28,966 nt of DNA from Schoenoplectus triqueter. Its lineage: Eukaryota; Streptophyta; Magnoliopsida; Poales; Cyperaceae. Of this stretch, positions 28,835 through 28,966 are shown in pieces. The stretch is from the NCBI GenBank assembly GCA_964058805.1, contig CAXKVV010001068.1:1-28966 (forward strand), given 5' to 3'. Both the position numbers and the translations under genes were made by a program. Within the stretch, counting starts at the first letter, position 1. Each line of letters opens with the position of its first letter. A model generated the notes under the pieces. The model worked only from the letters and a program-made list of their open reading frames with translations, searched no databases and was not told where the DNA came from.

Positions 28835-28853
28835 GGTCCCACCGGGCGTGCCA
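28835..28853 (-). other. Primer binding site of the Tat-group element
   Basis: On the minus strand this reads TGGCACGCCCGGTGGGACC, five bases after the LTR end. The plus strand therefore looks like a tRNA 3' end: CCCAC from a T-stem, an acceptor strand CGGGCGTG, then CCA. I cannot name the tRNA with confidence; it is not initiator Met. Confidence 0.75.
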
Positions 28854-28858
28854 GATCC

Positions 28859-28966
28859 TGTGCGACCCTTTTTCGCGCGCCGCCGCACCGCCGCCGGGCG
28901 ATGGGTTCTGCGGAAGAAGGACACGGAGATCCCTCCCGAGCGTGCATCTGCTGGGTGTCGGCCGAT
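28859..28966 (-). mobile_element. 5' LTR of the Tat-group element, first 108 bp only
   Basis: The sequence matches 11778-11885 at 107 of 108 positions. The rest lies beyond the window. On the minus strand this is the U5 end, finishing GGGTCGCACA just before the primer binding site. Confidence 0.95.

Larger units (their letters stand above)
11778..28966 (-). mobile_element. Young Ty3/gypsy Tat-group (Ogre-like) LTR retrotransposon, incomplete at right
   Basis: The element runs on the minus strand. From its 5' side it has an LTR (28859 onward, cut by the window end), a primer binding site, a short leader, one gag-pro-pol frame, a 3' region of about 1.9 kb, a polypurine tract and a 3' LTR (down to 11778). 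The two visible LTR ends start with the same TGTGCGACCC and differ at one base in 108 (T at 11854, C at 28935). Domain order is protease, reverse transcriptase, RNase H, second RNase H, integrase. The second RNase H and the long 3' region mark the Tat group. If the LTR is 5964 bp, the internal part is 11,117 bp and the whole element about 23 kb, as in Ogre elements. The left flank is the 58-bp array, ending GCGGT, the expected 5-bp target duplication. Confidence 0.9.

Overview
The window is nuclear DNA of a flowering plant. It holds one intact host gene, spliced at plant-type GT/AG sites, followed by a long stretch built almost wholly of mobile elements and tandem repeats. I cannot name the species.

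Layout. (1) 152-540: a near-palindromic Mutator-type MITE with a 9-bp target duplication. (2) 848-3518, minus strand: a four-exon PLAC8-family gene encoding a 239-residue cell number regulator 6-like protein; every junction and phase can be read directly. (3) 3925-4564: a degenerate AT-rich tandem repeat, cut by an old LTR retrotransposon at 4565. That element shows a 5' LTR, a TATA box, an initiator-Met-type primer binding site and a wrecked gag whose zinc knuckle has lost a Cys and gained a stop. (4) 6071-7615: AT-rich DNA with no readable gene. (5) 7616-11777: about 72 copies of a GC-rich 58-bp repeat with higher-order structure and heavy CpG decay. (6) 11778 to the window end: one large Ty3/gypsy retrotransposon in minus orientation, inserted in the 58-bp array. 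It has a long left LTR (best end 17741), a polypurine tract, a repeat-bearing 3' region, a single 3040-codon open frame (19635-28757), a primer binding site, and the first 108 bp of the second LTR.

The large element has two RNase H domains (the second of the archaeal-type, dual-RNase-H arrangement), a long LTR and a long 3' region. This places it in the Tat group, Ogre-like in size: about 23 kb if the LTR call holds. Its frame is uninterrupted, every catalytic motif I checked is present, and the visible LTR ends differ at one base in 108, so it is young. Its most unusual trait is a second copy of the gag-type CCHC-like zinc module, about 60% identical to the first, placed between protease and reverse transcriptase. 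A strong 3' splice-site-like sequence just before Met14 suggests a spliced leader.

No tRNA, rRNA, CRISPR array or bacterial-type gene is visible.
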